Source of the DNA: Cognatishimia activa
Lineage (GTDB): Bacteria; Pseudomonadota; Alphaproteobacteria; Rhodobacterales; Rhodobacteraceae
NCBI RefSeq assembly: GCF_017798205.1
Contig: NZ_CP060010.1
Coordinates: 2,976,001-3,040,000 of the forward strand
Direction of reading: 5' to 3'
Length of the DNA stretch: 64,000 nucleotides
Part shown: positions 8,347-16,862 of the stretch, one piece after another
Numbering within the stretch: position 1 is the first letter of the stretch
How the letters are laid out: the number at the start of each line of letters is the position of its first letter
The notes under the pieces: generated by a model
Database searches by the model: none
What the model was told of the DNA's origin: nothing
Seen by the model: only the letters and a program-made list of their open reading frames with translations
Made by a program: the position numbers and the translations under genes

Positions 8347-9822
8347 TTACAGGCCGTATATCTCACCGAACTTCAACTCAAGATAATCAAGCAAAGGCAC
8401 AGGTGACACCTCTGATCCAGTCGCATGCATGATCGTATCAACCGGTTTTCTCAACCCACCATGCTGCTGCAGATTCTCACCCAGCCATCCCGTCGCCGCC
8501 GAGGTATCCCCCCGCGCCAACTGCTGATCCAGATCCGGCACCGCCGCCCGCATCGCCGCATTCAAACAGCCCGCATAGACATTGCCCAAAGAATAGGTCG
8601 GGAAATACCCAAAGAGCCCCACCGACCAATGCACATCCTGCAAGACACCGTTGGACGGCTTATCGACCGCATAGCCAAAATCGCTCTCAAATCGGTCATT
8701 CCAGGCAGCCTCTAGATCCGCAACCTGCAGATCACCCGCCATCAACGCGCGCTCTAACCCAAAGCGCAGCATGACGTGTAGGTTATACTGCACCTCATCG
8801 GCTTCGGTGCGGATATAGCCCTGCTTCACACGGTTGACCGAGCGATAGAACTCGTCTGCCGAGGCAATCCCAAAGTCTCCAAACGCGGCCTGCATCTGCT
8901 CAAACAGCCATCCGGTAAAGGCACGCCCCCGCCCGATTTGGTTCTCATAAATCCGGCTCTGGCTCTCATGCACGCCCATCGACACGCCACGTCCCAAAGG
9001 CGTCAGCAGATAGTCCTGAGAAATATTCTGCTCATAGCAGGCATGCCCGACTTCGTGAATTGTCGAATAAAAACAATTAAATGGATCTGCCTCGTCTACG
9101 CGCGTCGTGATCCGCACATCAATGCCCGATCCAGAGCTGAACGGATGCACGGCCTTATCAATGCGCCCCTTATCAAAGCTATAGCCAAAAGCCGCCGCCA
9201 GCTCATGGCTCAGTTTCAACTGCACTGCTTCGGGGAAATGTCCGGTCAAGGCTGCAGGTGCCTCAGCCTCTAAACACGCGCCACGCAAAGCCACCAACCG
9301 CGGACGCATCGCATCAAAGATGGCGGCGATTTCTGATGCCTGAGTATAAGGCTCGTAGTCTTCCAAAAGCGCATCATAGGGATCACCGCCCGCCGCCAGC
9401 GCCTCCGCTTCCTGACGACGCAAGTTCACCACTTCCTCAAGGATCGGCTGGAAGGCAGCCACATCCTCATCCGCCCGCGCCTGTGCCCAGATACCTTGCG
9501 CCTTTGACGTCACCCGCGCGAGCTGGCTCGCCAATTCCACGGGCACCTTTTGCGTCCGCTCATAGCTGCGCGTCACTTCACGCAGCTGAGCTTGCCCTGC
9601 TTCGTCGAGGTCTGACGCATCAATCGAGGCGATCCACTCCGCAACCCGAGGATCAATCCGGCGCGCATGTAAAACCGTCTCCATCGCGGCCATTTCTTCT
9701 GCCCGTTGCGGCGCAGACCCACGCGGCATCATGGTTTCCTGATCCCATCCCAGACGCCCAGCCACTTGACCCAGCGCTTGAGTTTCGCGCTGGAAAGCCA
9801 TCAAATCATTGAAAGAACTCAT
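8347..9822 (-). CDS. Carboxypeptidase M32 (Taq-type metallocarboxypeptidase)
   Basis: The protein is 491 residues, the usual length for family M32. These enzymes are zinc or cobalt metallocarboxypeptidases that trim C-terminal residues from peptides in the cytosol. The HExxH metal motif is visible as HEVGH near residue 255, with a downstream Glu in HESQSRIYEN. Start ATG gives MSSFNDLMAF. The start codon directly abuts the ctaA stop, so the two genes are probably transcribed together. No functional link to heme A synthesis is known to me. Confidence 0.93.
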   Translation of the reverse strand: MSSFNDLMAFQRETQALGQVAGRLGWDQETMMPRGSAPQRAEEMAAMETVLHARRIDPRVAEWIASIDASDLDEAGQAQLREVTRSYERTQKVPVELASQLARVTSKAQGIWAQARADEDVAAFQPILEEVVNLRRQEAEALAAGGDPYDALLEDYEPYTQASEIAAIFDAMRPRLVALRGACLEAEAPAALTGHFPEAVQLKLSHELAAAFGYSFDKGRIDKAVHPFSSGSGIDVRITTRVDEADPFNCFYSTIHEVGHACYEQNISQDYLLTPLGRGVSMGVHESQSRIYENQIGRGRAFTGWLFEQMQAAFGDFGIASADEFYRSVNRVKQGYIRTEADEVQYNLHVMLRFGLERALMAGDLQVADLEAAWNDRFESDFGYAVDKPSNGVLQDVHWSVGLFGYFPTYSLGNVYAGCLNAAMRAAVPDLDQQLARGDTSAATGWLGENLQQHGGLRKPVDTIMHATGSEVSPVPLLDYLELKFGEIYGL

Positions 9823-10962
9823 TTACGCCTCACGAATAGAAGTAGAGATCGGATAGAAGGACAAGAACCGCGCTCGCAGGATCAACACCCAGACCAGAAC
9901 CGCCATCAACTGATGCACAATCGCGAGCTGCCATGGTGCAACATACAGAACCGTCGCGATGCCCAGAACGATCTGCACCGCCAAAGCCGCCATCACAGCA
10001 TTAAACGCAAACCGCGTCGCCCCATGCGCAGAGCCGCGCGCGCGACGCCAGACAACAACCGCGAAGATCACCAAGAGGTAGCCCCACATGCGGTGAATGA
10101 ACTGCACAAGCCCGGGGTTCTCAAAGAAGTTGCTCCACCACGGCGTCAGACCAAAGGCATCCGGTGGAAAGAAACCTCCCGCCATCAGAGGCCAATCGGT
10201 GAAGGTGCGCCCCGCATCAATGCCCGCAACCAGCGCGCCCAAAAGGATCTGCACAAAGCTTGCATGCAAGAGCCCCGTCGATAGCGAATAGAGCTTGGCT
10301 TCTTTGCCTCGCCGCGCCTGCATCAAGTCTTTCTCAGGCCGCGACAGCAACAGGATGTACCACGCCAACACGCCCAAAATCACAAAGGCCAACCCCAGAT
10401 GGGTGGCCAGCCGATAGGAGGCCACATCCAAGCGGTCTCCAGACAGGCCCGAGGACACCATCCACCAGCCAATCGCACCTTGTAGACCTCCCAGAAGCCC
10501 CACAATCCACAAACGACGCGCCCAACCCGTCGGAATGTTGCGCGTGACCGCAAAACCAAGGAACCCAAGTGCCCACACAAGCCCCACAGTACGCCCAAGC
10601 TGGCGGTGCCCCCATTCCCACCAATAGATGACTTTGAACTCGGCCAGGCTCATGCCCTTGTTTTGCAACTGATATTCAGGAATCTCGCGATACTTGTCGA
10701 ACTCCACCTCCCAGGCCTCCACCGACATCGGAGGCACAGCACCGGTGACGGGCTTCCATTCAGTAATCGACAGACCGGAATCCGTCAGCCGCGTCAGCCC
10801 ACCGACAGCGATCATCATGACAACCATAACAAAAAGGATACCCAGCCAAATCCGGATCCCGCGCCGCGCGCCTTTTGGCGCCTGATCGATCACGCCCCCT
10901 GCCGGCATGGCCACATCGGCCTTTTCGCCAACCTCTTCAAAGATGCTGCGCTTCTCGCTCAT
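9823..10962 (-). CDS. ctaA: Heme A synthase (Cox15/CtaA)
   Basis: The enzyme oxidises the methyl group of heme O to make heme A for aa3-type cytochrome oxidase. The protein is 379 residues and has eight predicted membrane helices. The long N-terminal cytoplasmic segment and the GGLTRLTDSGLSITEWKP motif after the first helix are typical of alphaproteobacterial and mitochondrial Cox15. His ligands appear in WEWGHRQLGR, FIHRMWGY and IVHQLMA. It lies downstream of the TrmJ-type gene and immediately before the M32 gene. The partner ctaB and oxidase genes are not in this window. Confidence 0.95.
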   Translation of the reverse strand: MSEKRSIFEEVGEKADVAMPAGGVIDQAPKGARRGIRIWLGILFVMVVMMIAVGGLTRLTDSGLSITEWKPVTGAVPPMSVEAWEVEFDKYREIPEYQLQNKGMSLAEFKVIYWWEWGHRQLGRTVGLVWALGFLGFAVTRNIPTGWARRLWIVGLLGGLQGAIGWWMVSSGLSGDRLDVASYRLATHLGLAFVILGVLAWYILLLSRPEKDLMQARRGKEAKLYSLSTGLLHASFVQILLGALVAGIDAGRTFTDWPLMAGGFFPPDAFGLTPWWSNFFENPGLVQFIHRMWGYLLVIFAVVVWRRARGSAHGATRFAFNAVMAALAVQIVLGIATVLYVAPWQLAIVHQLMAVLVWVLILRARFLSFYPISTSIREA

Positions 10963-11029
10963 CGGTGGATCCTCAACTGATCTTATTTCGCCAGAGAGTA
11001 GGTCGACGCGCGAGGGGCTTCAAGTGCGC

Positions 11030-11779
11030 TCAATCGTCTTTGCGGTCTTTCCAGCGCACCATTTGCCGCATCATTCCATGCAGCATCTGAATATCGGCAC
11101 GCGTCATCGGAAAACGCGACCACATATTGCGCAGATTGATCTTCATACCTTCGGCTTTGGGCTCGGGGAAAAAGAACCCTGCCTCATCCAAACGATCCTC
11201 AAAATGGCGCGCCAAGGCGTCGACGTCGCCCTGACTGGCCCAATCGCTGCCGGCCATCGACATGCGTTCAGGCGCGACGTCCGCCGCACCACGCATCCAC
11301 TCATAGGCCGTCAACAAGACACATTGCGCCAGGTTAAGCGAGGCATATTCCGGGTTCACAGGCACATTGATGACCGCATTTGCCAAGGCAATATCGTCAT
11401 TCTCTAGCCCTGCCCGTTCTGGCCCGTAAAGAACCGCAACCTTCTGCCCCGCCGCGATTTTCTCGCGCGCCACATTCATCGCATGCTCCGGCGTCATCAC
11501 CGGCACCGTCAAGTCCCGAGACCGCGCGGTCGTGGCAAAGACATAAGTACAATCCGCAACCGCCTCAGCGGTCGAGCCACAAATCTGCGCCTCATCCAGC
11601 AAACGCCCAGCCCCTGAGGACATTGCAATCGCCTTTTGGTTCGGCCACCCGTCGCGCGGATTGACGATCCGCATCCGGTCCAACCCGAAATTCCACATCG
11701 CCCGCGCAGCCCCGCCGATGTTTTCCCCCATCTGCGGGCGCACCAAAACCATGACCGGTTGCGGGGTTTCACTTGGCAT
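11030..11779 (-). CDS. trmJ: RNA 2'-O-methyltransferase, TrmJ/TrmH (SPOUT) family
   Basis: The protein is 249 residues, the size of TrmJ, which methylates the 2'-O of tRNA position 32. SPOUT-family elements visible are VRPQMGENIGGAARAMWNFG at the N-terminus, VAVLYGPERAGLENDDI (SAM-binding knot) near residue 140 and the family loop PEYASLNLAQCV near residue 170. The C-terminal helical extension is also of TrmJ type. The family is certain; the exact RNA target is inferred. It is the first gene of a minus-strand run with ctaA and the M32 gene. Confidence 0.88.
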   Translation of the reverse strand: MPSETPQPVMVLVRPQMGENIGGAARAMWNFGLDRMRIVNPRDGWPNQKAIAMSSGAGRLLDEAQICGSTAEAVADCTYVFATTARSRDLTVPVMTPEHAMNVAREKIAAGQKVAVLYGPERAGLENDDIALANAVINVPVNPEYASLNLAQCVLLTAYEWMRGAADVAPERMSMAGSDWASQGDVDALARHFEDRLDEAGFFFPEPKAEGMKINLRNMWSRFPMTRADIQMLHGMMRQMVRWKDRKDD

Positions 11780-11843
11780 CAGGCTCTCCTGTCAAAATCC
11801 GCCTGCTCTTAGCGTGGCCAAAGGGTGCAAACAACCCACGCCC

Positions 11844-11870
11844 TTTTCTTCTTGCCAAAAATACTCAAAA
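11844..11870 (-). repeat. Copy of the dispersed GGAGTATTTTTGGCAAGA-type motif
   Basis: Plus-strand 11851-11870 is identical over 20 bases to 34726-34745 (CTTGCCAAAAATACTCAAAA). Three degenerate copies occur at 18637, 21622 and 56206. It lies between trmJ and the TfoX-N gene. Confidence 0.65.
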
Positions 11871-11907
11871 CTCAGGCTTAGCCACAGGCGCAGACAAAGG
11901 AGATATC

Positions 11908-12237
11908 ATGGCAGTCGATGAAGGCCTCGTAGAGATCCTGCGCGAAGATCTAGCGCACACGGTCAATATCACCGAGAAACGCATGTTTGGCGGGCTTTGC
12001 TTTATGCTCAATGGCAATATGCTCTGCGGCGTTCACAAGAACGGCGGTATGTTCCGGGTCGGCAAAGAGCTGGAGGCCGAGGCGCTCGCCATTGAGGGCG
12101 CGCGTCCCATGGATTTCACAGGGCGTCCCATGGCAGGATTTATCGATGTCGAAGATGACCTTCTTGGCGACGATGACCGTCGCCTCAAGATGCTTGCGCT
12201 CGCGCAGGCCTACGTCGGGGCCATGCCCGCGAAATAG
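11908..12237 (+). CDS. TfoX N-terminal domain protein
   Basis: The protein is 109 residues and consists almost only of a TfoX-N domain (RMFGGLCFMLNGNMLCGV near residue 28; FRVGKE near residue 51; GRPMAGFIDV near residue 72). TfoX/Sxy governs competence in gammaproteobacteria, but stand-alone TfoX-N proteins in alphaproteobacteria have no settled role. The ATG at 11908 was chosen over an in-frame upstream start because AAAGGAG lies six bases before it. No competence genes are nearby. Confidence 0.85.
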   Translation: MAVDEGLVEILREDLAHTVNITEKRMFGGLCFMLNGNMLCGVHKNGGMFRVGKELEAEALAIEGARPMDFTGRPMAGFIDVEDDLLGDDDRRLKMLALAQAYVGAMPAK

Positions 12238-12300
12238 AGCTGGATAGCCAAGCCGCAAAATCCACGCTATAGAGCCCGAAACAGAACGGAAAGACGCGTC

Positions 12301-12921
12301 ATGGCCGAGCAAGACCTCCCGCAGATCTATGTGATCACCCCGCCAGAGTTTGAACTGAGCACCTACCCCGATCAACTCGCCAAGGTCTTGGATTCCCACG
12401 AGATCGCTTGCGTCCGTGTCGCACTGGCCACCCGCGACGAAGACCGCCTGAGCCGCGCGGCAGACGCAATCCGCGAGGTCTGTTATCCGCGCGATATCGC
12501 TCTGGTCATGAGCGAGCATGTTCTGCTGGCCCAACGTCTTGGGCTGGACGGCGTGCATCTTTTGGACGGCGCGCGCAGCATCCGCAAAATCCGCAAGGAT
12601 CTGGGCGATGACGCGATTGTCGGATCTTTCTGCGGGGCCTCGCGCCACGACGGTATGTCTGCCGGAGAAAGTGGCGCGGACTACGTTGCCTTCGGCCCTG
12701 TGGGGTCGGCCCCTCTGGGCGACGGCAGCATCGCCGAGCCAGAGTTATTCGCATGGTGGTCAGAGATGATCGAAGTGCCGGTCGTGGCCGAAGGCGACCT
12801 TAATTCCGAGATCATTCGCACGCTCGCACCGATCACAGATTTCTTTGGCATTGGCGAAGAAATCTGGCGGGCCGAGGATCCGGCGGCGCAATTGCAAGCC
12901 TTCATAGACTGCATGAAGTAA
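12301..12921 (+). CDS. ThiE-like protein (thiamine phosphate synthase family, divergent)
   Basis: The protein is 206 residues with a TIM-barrel that aligns with thiamine phosphate synthase: DGVHLLDGAR near residue 83, IVGSFCGASRHDG near residue 103, then GADYVAFGPVGSAPLGDG. Two family features are altered. The GQxD after DGVHL reads LLDG, and the phosphate-binding segment normally rich in Thr/Lys after FGPV is GSAPLGDG. This suggests a paralogue rather than the housekeeping ThiE. No other thiamine genes are adjacent. The TfoX-N gene precedes it on the same strand. Confidence 0.7.
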   Translation: MAEQDLPQIYVITPPEFELSTYPDQLAKVLDSHEIACVRVALATRDEDRLSRAADAIREVCYPRDIALVMSEHVLLAQRLGLDGVHLLDGARSIRKIRKDLGDDAIVGSFCGASRHDGMSAGESGADYVAFGPVGSAPLGDGSIAEPELFAWWSEMIEVPVVAEGDLNSEIIRTLAPITDFFGIGEEIWRAEDPAAQLQAFIDCMK

Positions 12922-12942
12922 GAGGGTTTATCCCCTTACTTC
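12915..12942. other. Stem-loop spanning the stop codon of the ThiE-like gene
   Basis: GAAGTAAG (12915-12922) pairs with CTTACTTC (12935-12942), extended by GGG/CCC after one bulged A. No T run follows on either strand, so it may be a 3' end structure rather than an intrinsic terminator. Confidence 0.5.
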
Positions 12943-12973
12943 AAACCCTTACAACCAGACGTGAAAGTCGCAC

Positions 12974-14113
12974 TCAAAGCAGAGTGCGTTCAATCACCCA
13001 ATAGATCCCAATCGCTGAAATCATCATAGAGGCAGGCACTGCGATCATGGTGCGGTACCATGGTTTTTGGCCAAACCAGAGCCCAACGGCCAGGAACGCC
13101 AGAGCGATCACGGTCAGCTGACCGACTTCTACGCCGATGTTGAACCCGATCAAGGCTGGGATGAACTGTCCTGCTGGCAGGCCAAACTCTCCGAGCACCG
13201 AAGCAAACCCCAGCCCGTGCAACAGGCCAAAAACAAAGATCACGATCGGCCGCCACTTGGTCAGCTCTGTGGTCCTCACATTCTCGATCCCCACATAGAC
13301 AATCGAGGCCGCAATGATCGGCTCGACAATGCTGCCAGGCACAACCACCCACCCAAGCGCGCCAAGCGCCAATGTGACGGTATGCGCAGCCGTAAAGGCC
13401 GTGACCTGCCACAGCAGCGGCCCCATACGCAGGCTAAAGAAGAACAGCCCCAAGACGAACAGAATATGATCCAGACCCTTTGGAAGAATGTGATCAAACC
13501 CAACAGGGATATAGGCGACAAAAGTCTGCCACCCGCTCAGCTCTTGGCCGCCTCCAATCTGGATCGGCTCGGAGGTCTGCCCACCGGCCAGTAGCCCCGT
13601 GAAAGGCGCTTCGACGCCTTGCTGGCGCAGAACGAGGTCTCCGTAGGTGTCGCCCCAAGCCACTGTGATTGCTTGGGTATTCGCAGGGATTTCGCCACTC
13701 AGAACAGCAAGCCCCAACCGCGCGACCTCGGGAACGGCCTCGGCGCTGACTTGGATGTCACTCAAACTCAGGGCAACTGGCGATCCGTCGGCGACAACCG
13801 TGACGCCAGACAGAAACGCAGCACTTCCCGCGCGAAACAGCTCCGCAACCTCGGATCCGGGCAAGGCTTGCAACGCGTCATAATCCGCAGCCTCCGCCGC
13901 ATCATCCGTGTCTGACACCGACGACAAATCGATCCCCGCCAAAAACGCCTCGGCGTTCAGGCGCAGCTCTAGCGTCAAAGCACTTCCCTCGACCGAAAGA
14001 TCCGCAATCGTTGGATTGGTTTCATGCGCTTGCGCAAAGGTGATCGCCATGAGCATTGACAATACCGCCAATAGCTTCAGCTTAATCAGTGAAGTAAAAG
14101 AGTTAAATTTCAT
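12974..14113 (-). CDS. HupE/UreJ family membrane protein with periplasmic N-terminal domain
   Basis: The protein is 379 residues. A signal peptide (residues 1-29, cleavage after TFAQA) leads into a periplasmic region of about 170 residues beginning HETNPTIADL. A HupE/UreJ-like membrane domain with about six helices follows, containing PKGLDHILFVLGLF, FTAAHTVTLALG and HGLGFASVLGEFGLP. The His/Asp-rich HxxD and HGLGFA motifs are those associated with nickel or cobalt transport in this family. Its start codon overlaps that of the divergent DUF4198 gene. A role in metal uptake is inferred, not shown. Confidence 0.8.
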   Translation of the reverse strand: MKFNSFTSLIKLKLLAVLSMLMAITFAQAHETNPTIADLSVEGSALTLELRLNAEAFLAGIDLSSVSDTDDAAEAADYDALQALPGSEVAELFRAGSAAFLSGVTVVADGSPVALSLSDIQVSAEAVPEVARLGLAVLSGEIPANTQAITVAWGDTYGDLVLRQQGVEAPFTGLLAGGQTSEPIQIGGGQELSGWQTFVAYIPVGFDHILPKGLDHILFVLGLFFFSLRMGPLLWQVTAFTAAHTVTLALGALGWVVVPGSIVEPIIAASIVYVGIENVRTTELTKWRPIVIFVFGLLHGLGFASVLGEFGLPAGQFIPALIGFNIGVEVGQLTVIALAFLAVGLWFGQKPWYRTMIAVPASMMISAIGIYWVIERTLL

Positions 14114-14918
14114 GCGTATTGCTGCCCTGTTGATCTGTCAGTCTGTGTTGTTCGCCGCTCCGGCGGCCGTTGCACATGAGTTTTGGATTGCTCCGGAAAA
14201 ATATCAAGTCGAAGTTGGGGAAAATATCCAAGCGGATTTTGTAAATGGGCAGGAATTTCGTGGCGGCACGCTCGCGTGGTTTGACAAACGCGTCGACCGC
14301 GCCGAAGCGATGATCAGCGATATGATTTTTCCCATCGGGGGTCGACTGGGCGATGTCCCTGCGATCACACAAATCGCACCCGAGGACGGGCTGATGGTTC
14401 TGATCACCGAGGCCGCGCCCTCTACGGTCAATTATCGGGAACCTGAAAAGTTCGCGGATTTCGTGAACCACAAGGATCTGCCTGTGGATCTTGCCACGAT
14501 GGAATACCCGTTCAAAGAAGCCTACAGCCGCCACGCAAAGGCTCTTGTCGCCATTGGATCCGGCGCGGGGCAGGATCAAGCCATGGGAATGGCGACCGAA
14601 TTCGTGGCGCTTGAGAACCCTTATACTGCCGACGTCTCGGATGGTTTGGACGTCCAGTTGCTCTATCAGGGCGCGACGCGAGCGGATGCTCAGATAGAAG
14701 TCTTTCAAATGGACCCTGAAGGCCAAGTGACGATCACGCTTTTGCGCAGTGATCAAGACGGCAAGGCCACAATCCCAGTTCTTGCAGGTCACCGCTATCT
14801 CATTGATTCCGTTGTGCTTCGTGCGCCCGCTCAGAAAACGCTGGACCGCGTTGCCGCGCCAAAGACGGTCAAATGGGAAACGCTTTGGGCGGCTTTAACA
14901 TTTGCCGTGCCGCGGTAG
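14112..14918 (+). CDS. DUF4198 family exported protein
   Basis: The protein is 268 residues from the ATG at 14112. It has a signal peptide (residues 1-21, ending AAVAHEFW). The mature N-terminus HEFWIAPEKYQVEVGENIQ and the later GGTLAWFDKRVDR are typical of DUF4198, a family linked with nickel or cobalt uptake loci. An in-frame upstream extension to 13908 was rejected because it runs antisense inside hupE and would bury the signal peptide. The start codons of the two genes share the palindrome CATG (14111-14114). Whichever way these genes are expressed, each promoter must lie inside the other gene. Confidence 0.75.
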   Translation: MRIAALLICQSVLFAAPAAVAHEFWIAPEKYQVEVGENIQADFVNGQEFRGGTLAWFDKRVDRAEAMISDMIFPIGGRLGDVPAITQIAPEDGLMVLITEAAPSTVNYREPEKFADFVNHKDLPVDLATMEYPFKEAYSRHAKALVAIGSGAGQDQAMGMATEFVALENPYTADVSDGLDVQLLYQGATRADAQIEVFQMDPEGQVTITLLRSDQDGKATIPVLAGHRYLIDSVVLRAPAQKTLDRVAAPKTVKWETLWAALTFAVPR

Positions 14919-14957
14919 GCTCTTGCACCGGCTCGCGTTTCTCGCGACAAGCAACAT

Positions 14958-15848
14958 ATGAACAGTTCACACGACATTCTCTGTATCGGCTCGGTCCTTT
15001 GGGACATCATTGGCCGCGCGCCCGTGCATATGCGCCAAGGTTCCGATGTGGCAGGCCGCATCACCCGCCTGCCCGGCGGCGTTGCGATGAATATCGCCAT
15101 GACCCTCAGCCGTTTTGGCATGCGCCCGGCCTTGCTGACCTCCATCGGGCGTGACGCGGAGGGTGAGGAACTTTTGCAGGCCTGCAAAGAACTCGGGACG
15201 GGCACAGATTTCGTCTATCTCTCAGACGACCTGCCAACCGACAGCTATATGGCGGTCGAAGGCGCGAACGGATTGATCGCAGCCATCGCGGACGCGCATT
15301 CCTTAGAAGCCGCAGGAGACAAGATCCTGCGCCCACTGATGGACGGCACCCTTGGCAGCGATGACGCACCCTATGACGGATACATCGCGCTGGATGGCAA
15401 TCTCACCCAGCGCCTGCTGGAAAACATCGCCGTCAGCCCTGCCTTCGCCAAAGCCGACCTGCGTGTCGCCCCGGCAAGCCCCGGCAAAGCCGAACGCCTA
15501 GTACCTTTCCTCAACCACACCCGCGCAACGCTTTATGTGAACCTCGAAGAAGCCGGGCTGCTCTGTCAGCAAGAGTTCGACTCAAGCCGCGACGCCGCCG
15601 AAGCGCTCCTGTCGCGCGGTGCGAAACGCGCGCTTGTCACCGATGGCGGCAAGGATTGCAGCGACGGCACCAATGACGGCATCCTAAGCCAAACCCCGCC
15701 CGAAGTCCTTGTGACCCGTGTCACCGGCGCAGGCGACACCTTTATGGCGGCGCATATTGCTGCTGAAAAAACCGGAGCGTCCCGCGAAGACGCCCTGTCC
15801 CGCGCGCTACAATCCGCGGCGATCTATGTCTCTGGAGGCAACCCCTAA
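14958..15848 (+). CDS. psuK: PfkB-family carbohydrate kinase, probable pseudouridine kinase
   Basis: The protein is 296 residues and of the ribokinase fold. The PfkB N-terminal signature appears as GGVAMNIAMTLSRFG near residue 36. The C-terminal signature with the catalytic Asp is VTGAGDTFMAAHIAAE near residue 255. The assignment as pseudouridine kinase rests on psuG starting immediately after its stop codon. Together they would phosphorylate pseudouridine and split it into uracil and ribose-5-phosphate. Confidence 0.88.
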   Translation: MNSSHDILCIGSVLWDIIGRAPVHMRQGSDVAGRITRLPGGVAMNIAMTLSRFGMRPALLTSIGRDAEGEELLQACKELGTGTDFVYLSDDLPTDSYMAVEGANGLIAAIADAHSLEAAGDKILRPLMDGTLGSDDAPYDGYIALDGNLTQRLLENIAVSPAFAKADLRVAPASPGKAERLVPFLNHTRATLYVNLEEAGLLCQQEFDSSRDAAEALLSRGAKRALVTDGGKDCSDGTNDGILSQTPPEVLVTRVTGAGDTFMAAHIAAEKTGASREDALSRALQSAAIYVSGGNP

Positions 15849-16766
15849 ATGACCCTATTCACCCTGTCTAAGGACGTCGCAGCCGCCAAGGCCGCGGGCA
15901 AACCGATTGTGGCGCTGGAAAGCACGATCATCACCCATGGCATGCCTTATCCGCAAAACGTCGAAGTGGCGCGGCAGGTTGAGGCCACCGTGCGCGCTGA
16001 AGGGGCCGTGCCCGCAACCATCGCAATCCTGGACGGTGAGCTTTTGATCGGCCTCACCGACGCACAGTTGGAACAATTGGCACAAGCCAAAGACGTCATG
16101 AAAGTATCTCGCGCCGATATGCCCGTCTGTATGGCCGCTGGCCGCAATGGCGCCACGACCGTCGCCGCAACCATGATCGCAGCACATCTTGCGGGTATTT
16201 CCGTCTTTGCAACAGGCGGCATCGGCGGTGTCCACAAAGGTGCAGACCAGAGCTTTGATATCTCGGCCGACCTCATGGAACTCGCGCAAACACCTGTTTC
16301 TGTTGTGGCCGCGGGCGCGAAAGCCATCCTTGATATCCCCAAAACGCTCGAGGTTCTTGAAACCCAGGGCGTGCCGGTCATCGCTATTGGCCAAGACGAC
16401 TTTCCTGCCTTCTGGTCACGTTCATCCGGCCTTCCAGCCCCTCTTCGCTTGGATTCCCCTGTGGAGATCGCCAAAGCCTATGTGATGCGCGCGCAGATGG
16501 GCTTGCCCGGTGGCCAGCTGATCGCAAATCCCATCCCAGAGGCCGACGAGATCGCCGCCGAGACCCTCGCCCCAATCATCAAAGAGGCCACCGAGGCAGC
16601 AAGCGCGCAGGGCATCGCAGGCAAGGACGTCACACCTTTCCTTTTGTCGCGAATCTTTGAGACGACCGAGGGCAAATCCCTGACTTCCAACATCGCGCTT
16701 GTCCTGAACAACGCCCGCGTCGCGGCCAAGATTGCCACGGAAATCAGCAGCCTATCGGCGGAATAA
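15849..16766 (+). CDS. psuG: Pseudouridine-5'-phosphate glycosidase
   Basis: The enzyme cleaves the C-C glycosidic bond of pseudouridine-5'-phosphate to uracil and ribose-5-phosphate. The protein is 305 residues. Visible family segments are ALESTIITHGMPYPQN near residue 24, GATTVAATMIAAHLAGISVFATGGIGGVH near residue 100, the DISADLMELAQTPV region and the Asn-rich C-terminus (SLTSNIALVLNNA). The ATG follows the psuK stop with no gap. Confidence 0.95.
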   Translation: MTLFTLSKDVAAAKAAGKPIVALESTIITHGMPYPQNVEVARQVEATVRAEGAVPATIAILDGELLIGLTDAQLEQLAQAKDVMKVSRADMPVCMAAGRNGATTVAATMIAAHLAGISVFATGGIGGVHKGADQSFDISADLMELAQTPVSVVAAGAKAILDIPKTLEVLETQGVPVIAIGQDDFPAFWSRSSGLPAPLRLDSPVEIAKAYVMRAQMGLPGGQLIANPIPEADEIAAETLAPIIKEATEAASAQGIAGKDVTPFLLSRIFETTEGKSLTSNIALVLNNARVAAKIATEISSLSAE

Positions 16767-16822
16767 GCACGATCCGGGACCAAGTGACCCTGCGTTATTG
16801 AAGCCCCTTAAGATTCTGCCTA

Positions 16823-16834
16823 TTTAGCGCTAAA
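16823..16834. promoter_or_regulatory. Perfect 12-bp palindrome upstream of the DUF502 gene
   Basis: TTTAGCGCTAAA lies 28 bases upstream of the DUF502 start, in the 96-base gap after psuG, and is flanked by two CTTAAG hexamers. It could be an operator. No regulator is known to me for this site. Confidence 0.3.
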
Positions 16835-16862
16835 GCTTAAGAAAGCCCCACGAGCGATCCGA

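Noticed and set aside
13908-14111. N-terminal extension of the DUF4198 protein to 13908.
   Set aside because: It would lie antisense inside hupE and push the clear signal peptide 68 residues into the protein.
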